From positions 372,001 through 436,000 of the forward strand of contig NZ_CP108046.1 of assembly GCF_041435115.1 (NCBI RefSeq): 64,000 nucleotides of DNA. Direction: 5' to 3'. Both the position numbers and the translations under genes were made by a program. Each line of letters opens with the position of its first letter. Within the stretch, counting starts at the first letter, position 1. The notes below the pieces were generated by a model. The model was not told where the DNA came from. It worked only from the letters and a program-made list of their open reading frames with translations, and ran no database searches. The stretch comes from Streptomyces sp. NBC_00289 (GTDB lineage Bacteria; Actinomycetota; Actinomycetes; Streptomycetales; Streptomycetaceae). Shown piece after piece: positions 39,906-48,962 of the stretch.

Positions 39906-40216
39906 TTCACCTCCCGAGCGAAATAGGCGGCTGCCCGGCGCAGGATCCCGCGCTCCAGATGCCACTCCTTCTCGGCCTTGAGCAGCCGGGCGTTCTCCGC
40001 CCGCAACCGGGCCAGCTCCTCCGCCACGCTCCCGCCCGCGTCACGGTGTCCGGGCACGGCCTGGGCCTCGTCCCTGCGCACCCACGTCCGCAGCGACTCC
40101 GCGGTGATGCCGAGATCCGCGGCCACCGCCGCGTACGTCCGCTTGCCAGCCGCGGCGCGGTAGAGCACAACCGCGTCCTTCCTGAACCCCTCCGGATACG
40201 GAGACTTGCGTCCCAC
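39902..40216 (-). CDS. IS3-family transposase orfA
   Basis: A 104-residue helix-turn-helix protein from the GTG at 40216: GRKSPYPEGFRKDAVVLYRA, YAAVAADLGITAESLRTWV and a coiled coil (VAEELARLRAENARLLKAEK). It is normal for IS3 orfA and overlaps orfB by 4 bases. It appears intact, although its orfB is not. Confidence 0.78.
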   Translation of the reverse strand: MGRKSPYPEGFRKDAVVLYRAAAGKRTYAAVAADLGITAESLRTWVRRDEAQAVPGHRDAGGSVAEELARLRAENARLLKAEKEWHLERGILRRAAAYFAREVK

Positions 40217-40322
40217 CCGGACACCCCTCCCCGGACCATCAAGACCCATTGGGTGCCCACTCCAAAGGATCAGCCTCAGCTCAGCGGTGCCCCGCTGCAG
40301 GACCCCAGGAAGTAGGACGGGG

Positions 40323-40444
40323 ACCGCGAGCAGGTGGACGTGGTCGCCTTTGCCATTGAACTCGCGCAGCTCGGCCCCGAAGGCCTGGCACACGTCCCGC
40401 ATGATCGCCTACCAGCGCGTCAGCATCTCGCGGTTGAAGGTCTC
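40323..40444 (-). pseudogene. IS200/IS605 TnpA remnant
   Basis: The frame reads TFNREMLTRW, a stop, then IMRDVCQAFGAELREFNGKG and DHVHLL, the central HUH-family block of IS200 TnpA (His-x-His with hydrophobic neighbours). Only about 40 codons remain and the catalytic Tyr is absent. Confidence 0.65.
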
Positions 40445-40743
40445 ACTACGTCGTCCGGCCGTTCCAGGAGCCTCACCCGACGCGCTCCGGCCGGCGGCGC
40501 AGCCGCCCACGCGTCCGGCGCCACGCTGGACGCGAAGGGCGGTGACTTCCTGCTCGCCGCGCACCCCGGCCCCTCCGCGAAGTCCGGGATGTCTCCAGCG
40601 CGTCGGGCCTCGGACCGGCCGCCCGATCAGGCGGAGAACAAGTACGCCCTGCGGCCCTGGGCGCAGCCCCGGAACGCGACTGCTCGCATCACAGGCCGAG
40701 CGGCCACGGCACCACCGAGCCTCACCAGCAGTCGGACCGGCTA
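40445..40743. other. No recognisable gene before IS630 copy 1
   Basis: I see no family-like frame in this 299-base stretch. It is the left flank of the first IS630 copy, ending at the TA dinucleotide at 40742-40743. Confidence 0.5.
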
Positions 40744-41997
40744 GTAGGCTGTCGCGACTAAGTGTCTTCCTGGTTGGTGGAGTTGGCCGAGCGAGCGTCA
40801 CTTGTCGCTTCCGTTCGGCCGGGCAGGGGTGCCGTGTCCTCGCAGAAGAAGTATCCGGTCGCGTTGTGTGCCGAAGATCGTCGGGCTTTGGAGCGCGTGA
40901 CGACGACGGGGTCCGCAGCGCGTCGATGATCAGGCGGGCGCGGGTGCTGCTCGCGTTGGACACCTCGGCCGGCGCGGTCGCTCCGCGGGTGGTGATCGCG
41001 GACCGGGTCGGGGTCTCGTGCGATACGGTCCGCCTGATCTCGAAGCGGTACGCGGAGACCGGTGGTGATGTGTGGGCCACGGTCGGCCGGAAGGCACGCG
41101 CACTCCCGCCGGTACCCTCCGCAGTGACCGGCGAGGTCGAGGCGCGGTTGATCGCACTGGCCTGCTCGACGCCGCCCAAGGGACACGCCAGGTGGTCGCT
41201 GCGCCTGCTGGAGAAGCACGTCGCGCTGGTCGAGGACATCCCGGACCTGGACCACTCCACGATCGGCCGGGTGTTAAAAAACGGAATTGCGTCCTCATGT
41301 GAAGAAGTGCTGGACCATCCCGCCGGCTGCGAATGCGGCTTTCGCCGCGGCGATGGAGGACGTCCTGGCGGTCTACCGCCGACCCTTCGATCCGGCGCGC
41401 CCGGTGGTGTGCATGGATGAGAAGCCGTACCAGCCGCTCGGTCACGTCCGCGATCCGCTTCCCGCACGGCCGGGCCGTGACCGGCGCGAGGACAACGAGT
41501 ACGTCCGCTCGGGGACCTGCTCGATCTTCTGCTGGGTCGAGCCGCTGCGCGGATGGCGGCGCGTGGACGCGCAGTCCCGCCGGACCAGGGTCGACTGGGC
41601 GCACCAGGTCGAGCACCTGCTGACCGTGGACTACCCCGACGCCGCCACGGTCGTGCTGGTCATGGACAACCTCAACACCCACACCACAGCCTCGCTCTAT
41701 GAGGCGTTCGACCCGGCGAGGGCCTTCGCGCTCGCCCAGCGCCTGGAGATCCACCACACACCCAAACACGGTTCCTGGCTCAACATCGCCGAGATCGAGT
41801 TGTCCGCACTCACCCGCCAGTGCCTGGACCGCCGCATCCACGACCTCGCCGTGCTCAACACCGAACTCGCCGCCTGGCAGCAGTACACCAACAGCAACCA
41901 GCGCCAAGTCGACTGGCACTTCACCACCGACGACGCACGCGTGAAACTGCGCCACCTCTACCCAACAACACAGAGAAATTAAGGCGCGACAGTCTAC
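40744..41997. mobile_element. IS630-family element, copy 1
   Basis: The 1,254-base element is bounded by imperfect inverted ends (GTAGGCTGTCGCG at left, inverted CGCGACAGTCTAC at right) and flanked on both sides by TA, the duplication typical of IS630. By eye it is identical along its whole length to 60292-61545, which is in the same orientation. Its right TA is shared with the next IS630 element starting at 42000. Confidence 0.9.
40926..41982 (+). CDS. IS630-family transposase, frameshift at an A6 run (copy 1)
   Basis: The N-terminal HTH region ([38 protein letters not shown]) runs to GRVLKN; at the run of six A (about 41,276-41,281) the family sequence continues in another frame as [11 protein letters not shown], with [13 protein letters not shown] (first Asp), [12 protein letters not shown] (second Asp) and [17 protein letters not shown] (final Glu region). 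An upstream short frame from the GTG at 40834 (SSQKKYPVALCAEDRRALER) encodes the usual extreme N-terminus and ends at a TGA overlapping the ATG at 40926. Frameshifting on the A-run may make the full enzyme. Both copies share exactly this structure. Confidence 0.82.
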
Positions 41998-41999
41998 TA

Positions 42000-43156
42000 G
42001 AGATCTTCAATCGCCGAGGTTACGGCGGTTGGAAGTCGAGGCCGGTCTTGGCGATGAGGCCGTCGATGAGGCCAGGGCGGTACTGCATCCGTTTGAGCCG
42101 GTTCTTCACCAGCGTGGTGAGCTGGTCGAGGCTGTGTTTGGTGAGGTTGGCCAGGGACCGCTTCAGGTGCGACCACACGCCCTCGACCGGGTTGAACTCG
42201 GGCGCGTACGCGGGGAGTTGGTAAACGGTCAGCCATAATCGGGCGTCGATCAGCTCCCGCATGGTGCGGCTGACGTGCGTGTTCAGATTGTCCCAGACCA
42301 GGACGATCGGGCCGCCGAGTTGCTGGTGTGCGGCGTCGAGCAGGCGAGCGTAGTCGGTCTCGGTGAAGCCCTTGCGCCGGCCTTTGGCGGGGCCGCGGTC
42401 GAGATGAATGCGGTAGATCAGCCGGGCCCGGTGGCCGGACTTGGTGCAGATCAGTGCCGCCATGGAGATGCGCTTGGTGCCCGCCGCGGTGACGCGCACG
42501 ACGGGCGTGTGGCCTCGTCGGCCCCAGGTTCGGCCTTTGGGCGGCCTCAGCCCCTGGCCAGCTTCGTCCTCGAAGCAGAGCCAGGCGCCCAGGTCCGCCG
42601 CCGTCTTTTTATGACGGGCCACTGCTCGTCCTTCCAGGCGGCGACCTTCGCCTCGTCGCGCTCGGTGGCCTTGCGGGAGGGGACCTGCACGCTCCAGCCG
42701 ATGCGGTGCAGCAGCAGGTCCATCCCGGCCAGGGTGTACTCCACGCCGAACCGTCGGCGCACGACCTCGGCGATCCTCGCCAGAGTCCAGCACTGGTCGC
42801 TCCAGCCGGCGGCGGCCGGCCCAGCGTCCAACACCGCTTCCAGCGCACGCAGTTGGCGCGCATCAAGCTTGCAGCGGGCACCGCCCGGGCCCTTGGAGAC
42901 CAGTGCCTGCCGACCACCCGAAGCCAACCCCCGACGCCAGCGGTTCGCTGACATCCGGGTCACCCTGAACCGCCGGGCCACCTCCCGGTCACTGGCCCCC
43001 GCCTCGATCAGATCAGCGGCCGCCAACCGGACCCGCTCACGCCGAACCCGCTCCTCAGCCGTCAGCCCTCCGCCATCGGGATACCTCATCCCTCCGGCAT
43101 AGCGCGGCCTACGACAGCCGTCACGACCCCACGTAACCCACACCCTTAAAGATCTC
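42000..43156. mobile_element. IS630-family element of a second type
   Basis: Inverted ends start GAGATCTT on both sides (42000 inward and 43156 inward) and TA lies at 41998-41999 and 43157-43158. The element therefore abuts IS630 copy 1 with one TA between them. On its right it has split an IS1380 transposase gene in a leucine codon. Confidence 0.85.
42020..43089 (-). CDS. IS630-family transposase with -1 frameshift site
   Basis: The first frame starts at 43089 ([20 protein letters not shown]) and gives two HTH regions ([38 protein letters not shown]) up to WPVIKRR. The second frame gives [20 protein letters not shown] (first Asp), [11 protein letters not shown] and [15 protein letters not shown] (final Glu). 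The switch occurs at ATAAAAAG (42605-42612 on the complementary strand), a classical A5G slippery site for -1 frameshifting, so the two-frame layout is probably functional, not decay. Confidence 0.88.
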
Positions 43157-43158
43157 TA

Positions 43159-43544
43159 GCTTGCAGACGTGTTCGCGGACATGGGCCCGTGAGGTGCGGA
43201 TCGCAGCCAGGGCCTTCCGGCCCGGCCGAGGCGAGGACATCGATGAGGCGGGAGACAGTGGGATCTGAGGCCACCCGACCGAACACGGCAGATTCGGCCC
43301 GCAGCATCCCCACGTCCGCGAGACAGTCCCCGCCGAGCGCGACCGCCAGGGCCTCATCCAGCGGGACCTTCCCCGGATCGTGCACTGCCCGCGCCTTGCA
43401 CCACGGCGTCAGAGCCGCAGATATCGCCTGGCCCAACCCAATCTTCCTTGCCGTCTCCAGCAGGACGCCTCCCGCCTGCGAAACCACCGCCCGGCCACCA
43501 CCCTCGAAGCGGACACGCGGGTAGAACCCGATACGCTTCTTCAC
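43159..43544 (-). pseudogene. IS1380-family transposase, N-terminal half
   Basis: The frame reads KKRIGFYPRVRFEGGGRAVV, PWCKARAVHDPGKVPLDEAL and VASDPTVSRLIDVLAS; after a one-base shift near 43,220 it continues ALAAIRTSRAHVREHVCKL and is cut at the TA of the IS630 element. The C-terminal continuation (AGQ, then GGQVIVDIDGVLVLAHSEKQ) is found at 59930-60289, next to the other IS630 copy. Confidence 0.8.
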
Positions 43545-43638
43545 CTGGGAAGTGCCTCCGACGGTGGCAGGAACAAGGACCTCGACAATCCTCATTCTTG
43601 CTGGTCAGAGGGTGACTACTTAGGTGTTTGATTACGCG

Positions 43639-43790
43639 TGAGCGGGCGGCAGCCAGACGTTTCCGGCGAAGAGGTCGCGGAGGACGTTCATGGGGTTGAG
43701 GCCGTGTTTGCGGGCGGTGGAGGGGGAGGAGCGCACGAGGAGCCAGCGGTTGGCGCTGTCGGGGGTGCGCCAGCCGCGGAGATGTTCATC
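43639..43790 (-). pseudogene. IS66-like transposase, C-terminal fragment
   Basis: About 50 codons read LRGWRTPDSANRWLLVRSSP, STARKHGLNPMNVLRDLFAG and NVWLPPAHA then stop, resembling the C-terminal domain of IS66-like transposases (STARKHGxNxxxxLxxLFxGxPWLPP). No other part of that gene is adjacent. Confidence 0.5.
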
Positions 43791-43792
43791 TA

Positions 43793-44016
43793 AGGTGCGG
43801 GCGCGGGTACGCCGGCACGTGTGGTCGCTGCTGCATCTGCGGCCGGGCGGCTTCCCCTGGCTGACGGTCGCCGGGAAGCGGCTGCATGGCTGGGTAGTGA
43901 TCGATATGGACGCGACGATCATCACGGCGGCGTCGAAGAAGTAGGGCGCTACGGCGACCTGGAAGAAGCCGTTCGGGTTTCATCCGCTGGCCGCGTGGTG
44001 CGCGAACACGTGTGAT
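43793..44016 (+). pseudogene. IS1380-family transposase, internal fragment
   Basis: The frame reads VWSLLHLRPGGFPWLTVAGK, RLHGWVVIDMDATIITAASK (first Asp), a stop, then GATATWKKPFGFHPLAAWC. It represents a different IS1380 subtype from the copy at 23906-24935. Both ends are missing. Confidence 0.65.
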
Positions 44017-44017
44017 C

Positions 44018-44711
44018 GGCGGTGAGCGCGACCCTCAGGTTCTGGCCCGGCTCGCCGTCGGAACCCTGAAGGACAAGGAAGCCCAACTGGTTTAGGCGTT
44101 GACCGGATTCTTCACCGATCACCACGCTTTCCTGGCCCGCACCATGCTGGATCGCATTGACGCCGCCACAGCCACCGTCAAAGGGCTCACCGCCGAGACC
44201 GCCGTCTTGAGCCCTACCGGCGCCAGCTGGAGCTGCTGGTGACCATCCCGGGAATCAGTCGCACCGCAGCCCAGGTCGTGGTTGCGGAGATCGGGGTCGG
44301 CAGGGGGCGCTTCCCCACTGCCGGCCACCTCGCTTCCTGGGCCGGGTCTGCCTGGGCAACCACGAATCCGCCGGCAAGGTCACCAGCGGACGCACCCGCC
44401 ACGGTGACGCCTGGCTCAAGGGAGTCCTGGGCAACGCTGCCGCGGCAGCGGCCCGCTCGAAGAACACCTATCTCGCCGCCTAGTTCCGGCGCCTGGTCGG
44501 CCACCGGGGCAAGAAACGCGCGCTCGTCGCCCTCGAGAACTCGATCCGCGTCGCCGTCTGGCACATCCTCACCAGGGACACTCCCTACCAGGACCTCGGC
44601 GCCGACCACTTCATCAACCGCATCCGCAAGTCCGGGCACACCCGCAGACTCGTTGGCCAGCTCACCCGGCTCGGCTACGACGTATCTCTCGAACCCCGCA
44701 CCAACGGCTGA
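44018..44711 (+). pseudogene. IS110-family transposase, degraded
   Basis: The C-terminal Transposase_20 region is recognisable in pieces: ELLVTIPGISRTAAQVVVAE, GRGRFPTAGHLASWAG, after a shift NHESAGKVTSGRTRHGDAWL, KGVLGNAAAAAARSKNTYLA, a stop, and LVGHRGKKRALVALENSIRV. Serine-nucleophile context is present but the N-terminal DEDD domain is reduced to a short, stop-containing stretch. Confidence 0.72.
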
Positions 44712-45071
44712 TCAGGCGGGGATTTTCAGAGCAGATCGAGGCTAATGCCCTAACTCGCCGGCATTGCAGGTCAACGGGGCCTTTCTGCTATCGGGACGTC
44801 GGATCACCTAATCCCGCTGAATATCCAGGGTTCAACCTTGCGGCGGCTGGACGTCATCGTATGCCGAGGCTGAGCCTGGCCGCCGGGACCTGGCCGCGGA
44901 CAACGGCCGTCGATCACGGAACTCGCACCCATCTCGGCGACGGGCCCACGCGATGGACGTTGGCTGGCCAGGGAGCAGTTCCCAAAGCCGCTGTGCCGTG
45001 TGGCTGCCTCGGCCGCCTGACATTGCAGACGTCGGGAGCTGGTGTTCATTACTACGGCACCGCAATTGTGG
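44712..45071. other. No recognisable gene
   Basis: This 360-base stretch between the IS110 remnant and the GPP34-like gene has no reading frame I can support on either strand. Confidence 0.5.
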
Positions 45072-45791
45072 TCAGTCACCACCTTCCATTTCTCTTCTAT
45101 GACGCCAGGACTGCATCATGTCCACCACTTCCCGCGCAGGCGTGGGGAGCTCGTGCACGCGTGCCAGCAGCTGTCTCCTGGCTCTCCGACGGCTGACTGC
45201 GGGGACTACATGGGGGAGCACGTTCTGGGCATCCAGGAGAAGCGTGAGGGCTACGTCCGATTGGTTGCCTCGACCCTCGACAGCGTCCAGCACCCGTTGA
45301 AGCGCGTGGCGGTGAGCTTGCGTGTCGTCGATGTCCATGCCGAAGTCGTTGACGAGCCGGGCCCGCCAGTCCCTGGGAGTGCATCGGTGCGCTACTCCGG
45401 CCGTCTCGAGTTCGCGGCAGACCAGGTCTGGAGCGAAGACAGCCGCGCGCTCCAGCCAAGTCCACACCGTACCCAGTGTTGCCTCGTGGACCCGGCGAGC
45501 CAAATCCCGCACGGCCTGATCCGGCGCCAAGGCAGGGTTCATATCGCCCGGATGCACGGTAACGGTCCGCCTGAACCAGCCCTGCCGTTGCACGGAGAAT
45601 GCCCCCGTCAGTGCCCCGTCCAGCAGCAATCCTGCCGAGGGCAGCACCTCTGTGGCCTGATCTCCGTGCCATCCCCCGGATGATTTGGCTGCCAGCAGCA
45701 TCGCCGCACCGCGCACAGTGTGATGGGGGCGGGTGGCGTGCAGGCGCTCCTGTCCAGCGGCATTCACTGTGCGGACCCATGGCGGACCCAC
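45072..45791 (-). CDS. GPP34 (GOLPH3-like) family protein
   Basis: The 239-residue protein fits the bacterial GPP34 layout: an N-terminal strand-helix (NAAGQERLHATRPHHTVRGA), LPSAGLLLDGALTGAF, a helical middle (WTWLERAAVFAPDLVCRELE) and an end-block LTLLLDAQNVLPHVVPAVSR with the basic RRRARRQLLARV helix. Eukaryotic members bind phosphatidylinositol 4-phosphate; the role of the actinobacterial proteins is unknown, though they are common in Streptomyces. The start is uncertain: the first 10 residues are not family-like and no clear ribosome site precedes the ATG. It is intact but isolated among IS sequence. Confidence 0.55.
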   Translation of the reverse strand: MGPPWVRTVNAAGQERLHATRPHHTVRGAAMLLAAKSSGGWHGDQATEVLPSAGLLLDGALTGAFSVQRQGWFRRTVTVHPGDMNPALAPDQAVRDLARRVHEATLGTVWTWLERAAVFAPDLVCRELETAGVAHRCTPRDWRARLVNDFGMDIDDTQAHRHALQRVLDAVEGRGNQSDVALTLLLDAQNVLPHVVPAVSRRRARRQLLARVHELPTPAREVVDMMQSWRHRREMEGGD

Positions 45792-45954
45792 CCAACGCCC
45801 ACCGTGATACGAAGGGCGGTTAGAAAGCGCAGGTCAGCGAAATCCCAGGGCGTGTCCATTAGTGAGCTCCGATTGAACTGTATACCAGCGGCAGACTGTT
45901 TGTAAATTCGCGCAAGTGGTCACTCCGAAAACAGGTGGACTAACGGAGAATAGA

Positions 45955-46140
45955 ATGAACTCTCCTCTGAAGCCCGTCGTGGACGCCATTCACTAGGAGA
46001 ACGATGACCGGAATCCGGCATTCCAGGCACTGGATGATGAACTTCCTAGACTGCCCAGTCCGGGGATGGAGGTGGAAACGCTGAGCCACGACAGGAAGCT
46101 GCCACTAGTGCCACCGCAGCCCCGATTCGGAAATTCCTGA
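45955..46140 (+). other. Short reading frame interrupted by an in-frame TAG
   Basis: An ATG at 45955 has GGAG six bases upstream and encodes MNSPLKPVVDAIH, then TAG (45994-45996). The same frame continues ENDDRNPAFQALDDELPRLP, SPGMEVETLSHDRK, LPLVPPQPRFGNS and stops at 46138. The part after TAG has protein-like composition and no further stops. I do not recognise the family. It is most likely a small gene inactivated by a nonsense mutation; read-through or a start after the TAG are alternatives. Confidence 0.4.
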
Positions 46141-46305
46141 TCCCTGGCTTATCTCTGTCAAAGTTGAGTACTGGCTTCTCGGAGGATCAGCTGGCTTGCT
46201 TCCCGCCTTACATCCCCTGATCTGATCTGCACCAGAATGACGTCATAACCTTTCCTGGCTTTGGATATTCCGCGGCTCGAACTGCTTCGTCCACGATTCC
46301 GTTCT

Positions 46306-46367
46306 CGGAGCAGGACGGTGTCTCCGTGCCACAGGGTGTGGGTCTGGAGCAGTTGGTCCGCTCGCAT
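46306..46367 (-). pseudogene. STAS-domain anti-sigma antagonist, truncated copy
   Basis: From the ATG at 46367 the frame reads MRADQLLQTHTLWHGDTVLL, identical to the intact gene at 62614, and leaves the repeat at 46306 into unrelated sequence (RERNRG...). Only the first 20 residues remain, without the phosphorylation loop. Confidence 0.85.
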
Positions 46368-46461
46368 GGCCGCCTCCGGAGATGTTCGGGTGGGCCAGGG
46401 CTGGCTGGCTTCCTGGTGCTCCCGCGTGTGGGGCGGGGTTCTTCCAGGATGCCTGGTGGGG

Positions 46462-46956
46462 TCAGGCGGCGCCGAGGTCGGCCCAGTGGTCGATGAGACC
46501 GTCGGTGTCGGTGTTGGTGTCGTTGTCGTTGTTGGTGTTGGGGGTGGTGCCGGTGTGGTGGGCGAGGGTGGTGATGATGGTGGTGCCGCGGCCGTGTTCG
46601 TCTGTGGGGCGGGTGGTGGCCCAGCTGGTGGTGGGGGAGGCGGTGTGGGGGCCGCCGTCGCTGACGTGGACTTGGACGCGGCCTGGGCCGTTGGTGGTGG
46701 TGTGCAGGTGCAGGGCGACGGGGGGCAGGGCGTGGGTGACGGCGTTGGTGACCAGTTCGGAGATGACCAGCAGGGCGTCGTAGAGCTGGTTCTCATCTAG
46801 TCCCCAGGAGGCCAGGATGGGGCGGGCGGCACGGCGGGCGGTGGCCGGTGCGAGCGGTCCGTGTTCCAGTGGCAGGCTGAACACGCGCGCACCGGCCGCG
46901 GCGGCGTGCGGCGCGGGGCGCTGCTGCCGGCTGCGGGAGATCGTGGTGGTCGTCAT
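46462..46956 (-). CDS. Anti-sigma-type serine kinase / HATPase_c_2 protein (intact copy)
   Basis: The 164-residue protein starts MTTTTISRSRQQRPAPHAAA and contains a GHKL ATPase domain of the RsbW/SpoIIAB-like class: N-box ELVTNAVTHA (67-76), G1-like VSDGGPHT and the EHGRGTTIITTLA lid. Such proteins phosphorylate STAS antagonists or bind sigma factors, and are abundant in Streptomyces. A C-terminal Asn/Thr/Asp-rich tail is unusual. Its normal partner, the STAS gene about 95 bases downstream, is truncated in this copy, so it may act on other STAS proteins. Confidence 0.82.
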   Translation of the reverse strand: MTTTTISRSRQQRPAPHAAAAGARVFSLPLEHGPLAPATARRAARPILASWGLDENQLYDALLVISELVTNAVTHALPPVALHLHTTTNGPGRVQVHVSDGGPHTASPTTSWATTRPTDEHGRGTTIITTLAHHTGTTPNTNNDNDTNTDTDGLIDHWADLGAA

Positions 46957-47089
46957 CAAGATCACTGCCTGTCCGGAAGGGGGCCGGAATGCTTCTTCTG
47001 GTACTTCCAGCACACTCCCGTCGAGCGCAGGCTCCCTGAGTAGACGATACCCAAAACATAAAAATCGGGCAATCGGCCCGTCCGGCCCT

Positions 47090-47260
47090 GGGATGACGGG
47101 TGGAGTTCGTCCGCGCGGACGACGGTGAGGAGGCATGGGCGGGCGAGAGGGACCCGGCAGTGCCAGGACGTCCCGTATCTGACCTGATGTTCGTCCAGCC
47201 CGGTCAGGTCCTTGCCGGACTGGAAGGACTCCTCGATCGTCCCTGTGTCTGGTGATCCGT
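47090..47260 (-). pseudogene. IS701-type transposase C-terminal fragment (in repeat arm 1)
   Basis: The frame reads TIEESFQSGKDLTGLDEHQV then RYGTSWHCRVPLARPCLLTV, matching the VExxFQxAKxxxGLDEHQVRxxxSWxR region before the end of IS701-like transposases. The same fragment occurs in the second arm at about 61720-61890. Confidence 0.65.
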
Positions 47261-47441
47261 ACCAGGGTGGACAGTGGAACTCGGGTCACCGGCAGCGGTT
47301 GTAGAAGTGGTTGCGGCGCGGTCAGAAAAGGGTTGGCTGATGAGCGCCGTCCGGGCCGCGTAGGGGCGTCGTTGCCTTTGTCTCTAAAGCGTGTTGCACA
47401 ACGCCGTGATGTTGCAGGTCAGGTCCCGACCACGGCTCTAG

Positions 47442-48962
47442 CCTCAATACCAGTGACTTAGGGTGGTGGCTGGTAGGGTGCGTGGCGGGGAGGTGCCGGG
47501 ATGCCACGGCCGGGTCAGGTGAAGCCGGAGACGGACGAGCGGTTGTCGGATCGCATCGCGGTCGGGCTGTTGACGCGGTCGTTCCCGCCGGAGCTGGTGG
47601 ATCGGGTGGTGGCCCAGTGCGGGAGGTCCGGGCAGCGTAACCGGCTGCTGCCGCCGCGCGTGGTGGTCTACTTCGTGCTGGCGATGTGCTTGTTCTCCGG
47701 CCAGGGCTACGAAGAGGTCGCTCGGCTGCTGACGCATGGGCTGACCTGGGCGAAGCGCTGGTCGGGGTCGTGGCAGGTACCGACCACGGGGGCGATCTCG
47801 AGAGCGCGCGCGAAACTCGGTCCAGAACCGCTGAAGGCCCTGTTCGCCTCGGTGGCCCGGCCGTTGGCCACGGAATCGACACCGGGTGCCTTCTACGGCC
47901 GGTGGCGGCTGATGGCCATCGACGGCACAGTCTTCGACGTTCCGGACAGCCAGGAGAACGTGGCGCACTTCGGGCGCCCGAAGACCCACCGCACCCAGCG
48001 GTGTGCGTATCCGCAGGTGCGGGTGGTCGCGCTGGCCGAGTGCGGCACCCATGCCATCACCACGGCGGCTCTCGGCCCATGCACCACGTCCGAACTCGTG
48101 CTGGCCCGCGAGCTGTTCGGTCACCTGGGCGAGGACGATCTGCTGCTGGCCGACCGCGGCTTCACCGGCCTGGAGCTGTGGCGGGCGGCCTCGGCCGGCG
48201 GTGCGGACCTGCTGTGGCGCATCCGTTCCCACCAGGTGCTGCCGGTCCGCGAAGAGCTGCCCGACGGCTCGTACTTGTCAGAGATCGTCGCGGCCAGAGA
48301 CCACCGCAAGCGTGCCGACCCGGAAATGGTGCGGGTGATCGAGTACACCCTGGACGATCCCGGGCAGGACGCCCCTTACCGGCTGATCACCACGGTCCTC
48401 GATCCCGATGCCGCCCCGGCCACCGAGCTGGCCGCCCTCTACCACCAGCGGTGGGAGTTCGAGAACACGCTGGACGAGCTGAAGACCCATCAACGCGGAC
48501 CTGCCCAGGTCCTGCGCTCCCGCTCACCCGAAGGCGTCGAGCAGGAGGTCTGGGCACACCTGCTGGTCCACCACGCCATCCGCACCCTGATGCACGACGC
48601 CGCCGAGCAGGCCGGCCTCGACCCCGACAGGCTCTCCTTCACCCGGAGCATCCGCCTCGCACGACGCCAGGTCACCGCGCAGGCGGCCTTTCCCCCTGAC
48701 CGTCTGACCGCCGCCCTCACCGACGAACTCCGCGAGATCACCGCGCGCCTGTTACCCACCCGCCGCAGACGCTCCAACCCGCGCGTGGTCAAACGCAAGA
48801 TGTCCAACTTCGGCGTCAAACGCGACGAGCACTACACCTGGCCTCAGCCCACCCGGGACCCAGCAGACGCCAGTGACCATCGCCCCGCACTGGCGCACCG
48901 CCCCGATCAACCCGTCAACCAAAGCCCGACGAAGCTAGGTCACTAAGTCACTGGTATTGAGG
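47442..48962. mobile_element. IS4-family insertion sequence
   Basis: The terminal inverted repeats CCTCAATACCAGTGACTTAG are perfect over 20 bases (47442-47461 and 48943-48962 inverted). The element contains one intact transposase gene. I see no clean target duplication. Confidence 0.9.
47501..48946 (+). CDS. IS4-family transposase
   Basis: The 481-residue protein is complete: an N-terminal IS4 domain (PPRVVVYFVLAMCLFSGQGY), the first Asp in LMAIDGTVFDVPDS, the second in LLLADRGFTGLELW and the Y-(2)-R-(3)-E signature in YHQRWEFENTLDELK. It catalyses DDE transposition of its element. Intact ends and gene make this one of the few potentially active elements in the window. Confidence 0.9.
   Translation: MPRPGQVKPETDERLSDRIAVGLLTRSFPPELVDRVVAQCGRSGQRNRLLPPRVVVYFVLAMCLFSGQGYEEVARLLTHGLTWAKRWSGSWQVPTTGAISRARAKLGPEPLKALFASVARPLATESTPGAFYGRWRLMAIDGTVFDVPDSQENVAHFGRPKTHRTQRCAYPQVRVVALAECGTHAITTAALGPCTTSELVLARELFGHLGEDDLLLADRGFTGLELWRAASAGGADLLWRIRSHQVLPVREELPDGSYLSEIVAARDHRKRADPEMVRVIEYTLDDPGQDAPYRLITTVLDPDAAPATELAALYHQRWEFENTLDELKTHQRGPAQVLRSRSPEGVEQEVWAHLLVHHAIRTLMHDAAEQAGLDPDRLSFTRSIRLARRQVTAQAAFPPDRLTAALTDELREITARLLPTRRRRSNPRVVKRKMSNFGVKRDEHYTWPQPTRDPADASDHRPALAHRPDQPVNQSPTKLGH

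Larger units (their letters stand above)
46306..47386. repeat. 1,081-base inverted repeat, arm 1
   Basis: This segment is the reverse complement of 61595-62675. The only differences I found are two single-base indels: a run of C/G is one base longer here (near 46,914) and a run of T/A is one base shorter here (near 47,060). It holds the start of a STAS gene, a complete ATPase gene and an IS701 fragment. Confidence 0.9.

Noticed and set aside
46490..46640. GGTGT/TTGTTG-rich stretch resembling a satellite or telomere-like repeat (also in the second arm near 62,440)
   Set aside because: It is the Asn/Thr/Asp-rich C-terminal tail of the ATPase gene read on the other strand; units are irregular and follow codons.
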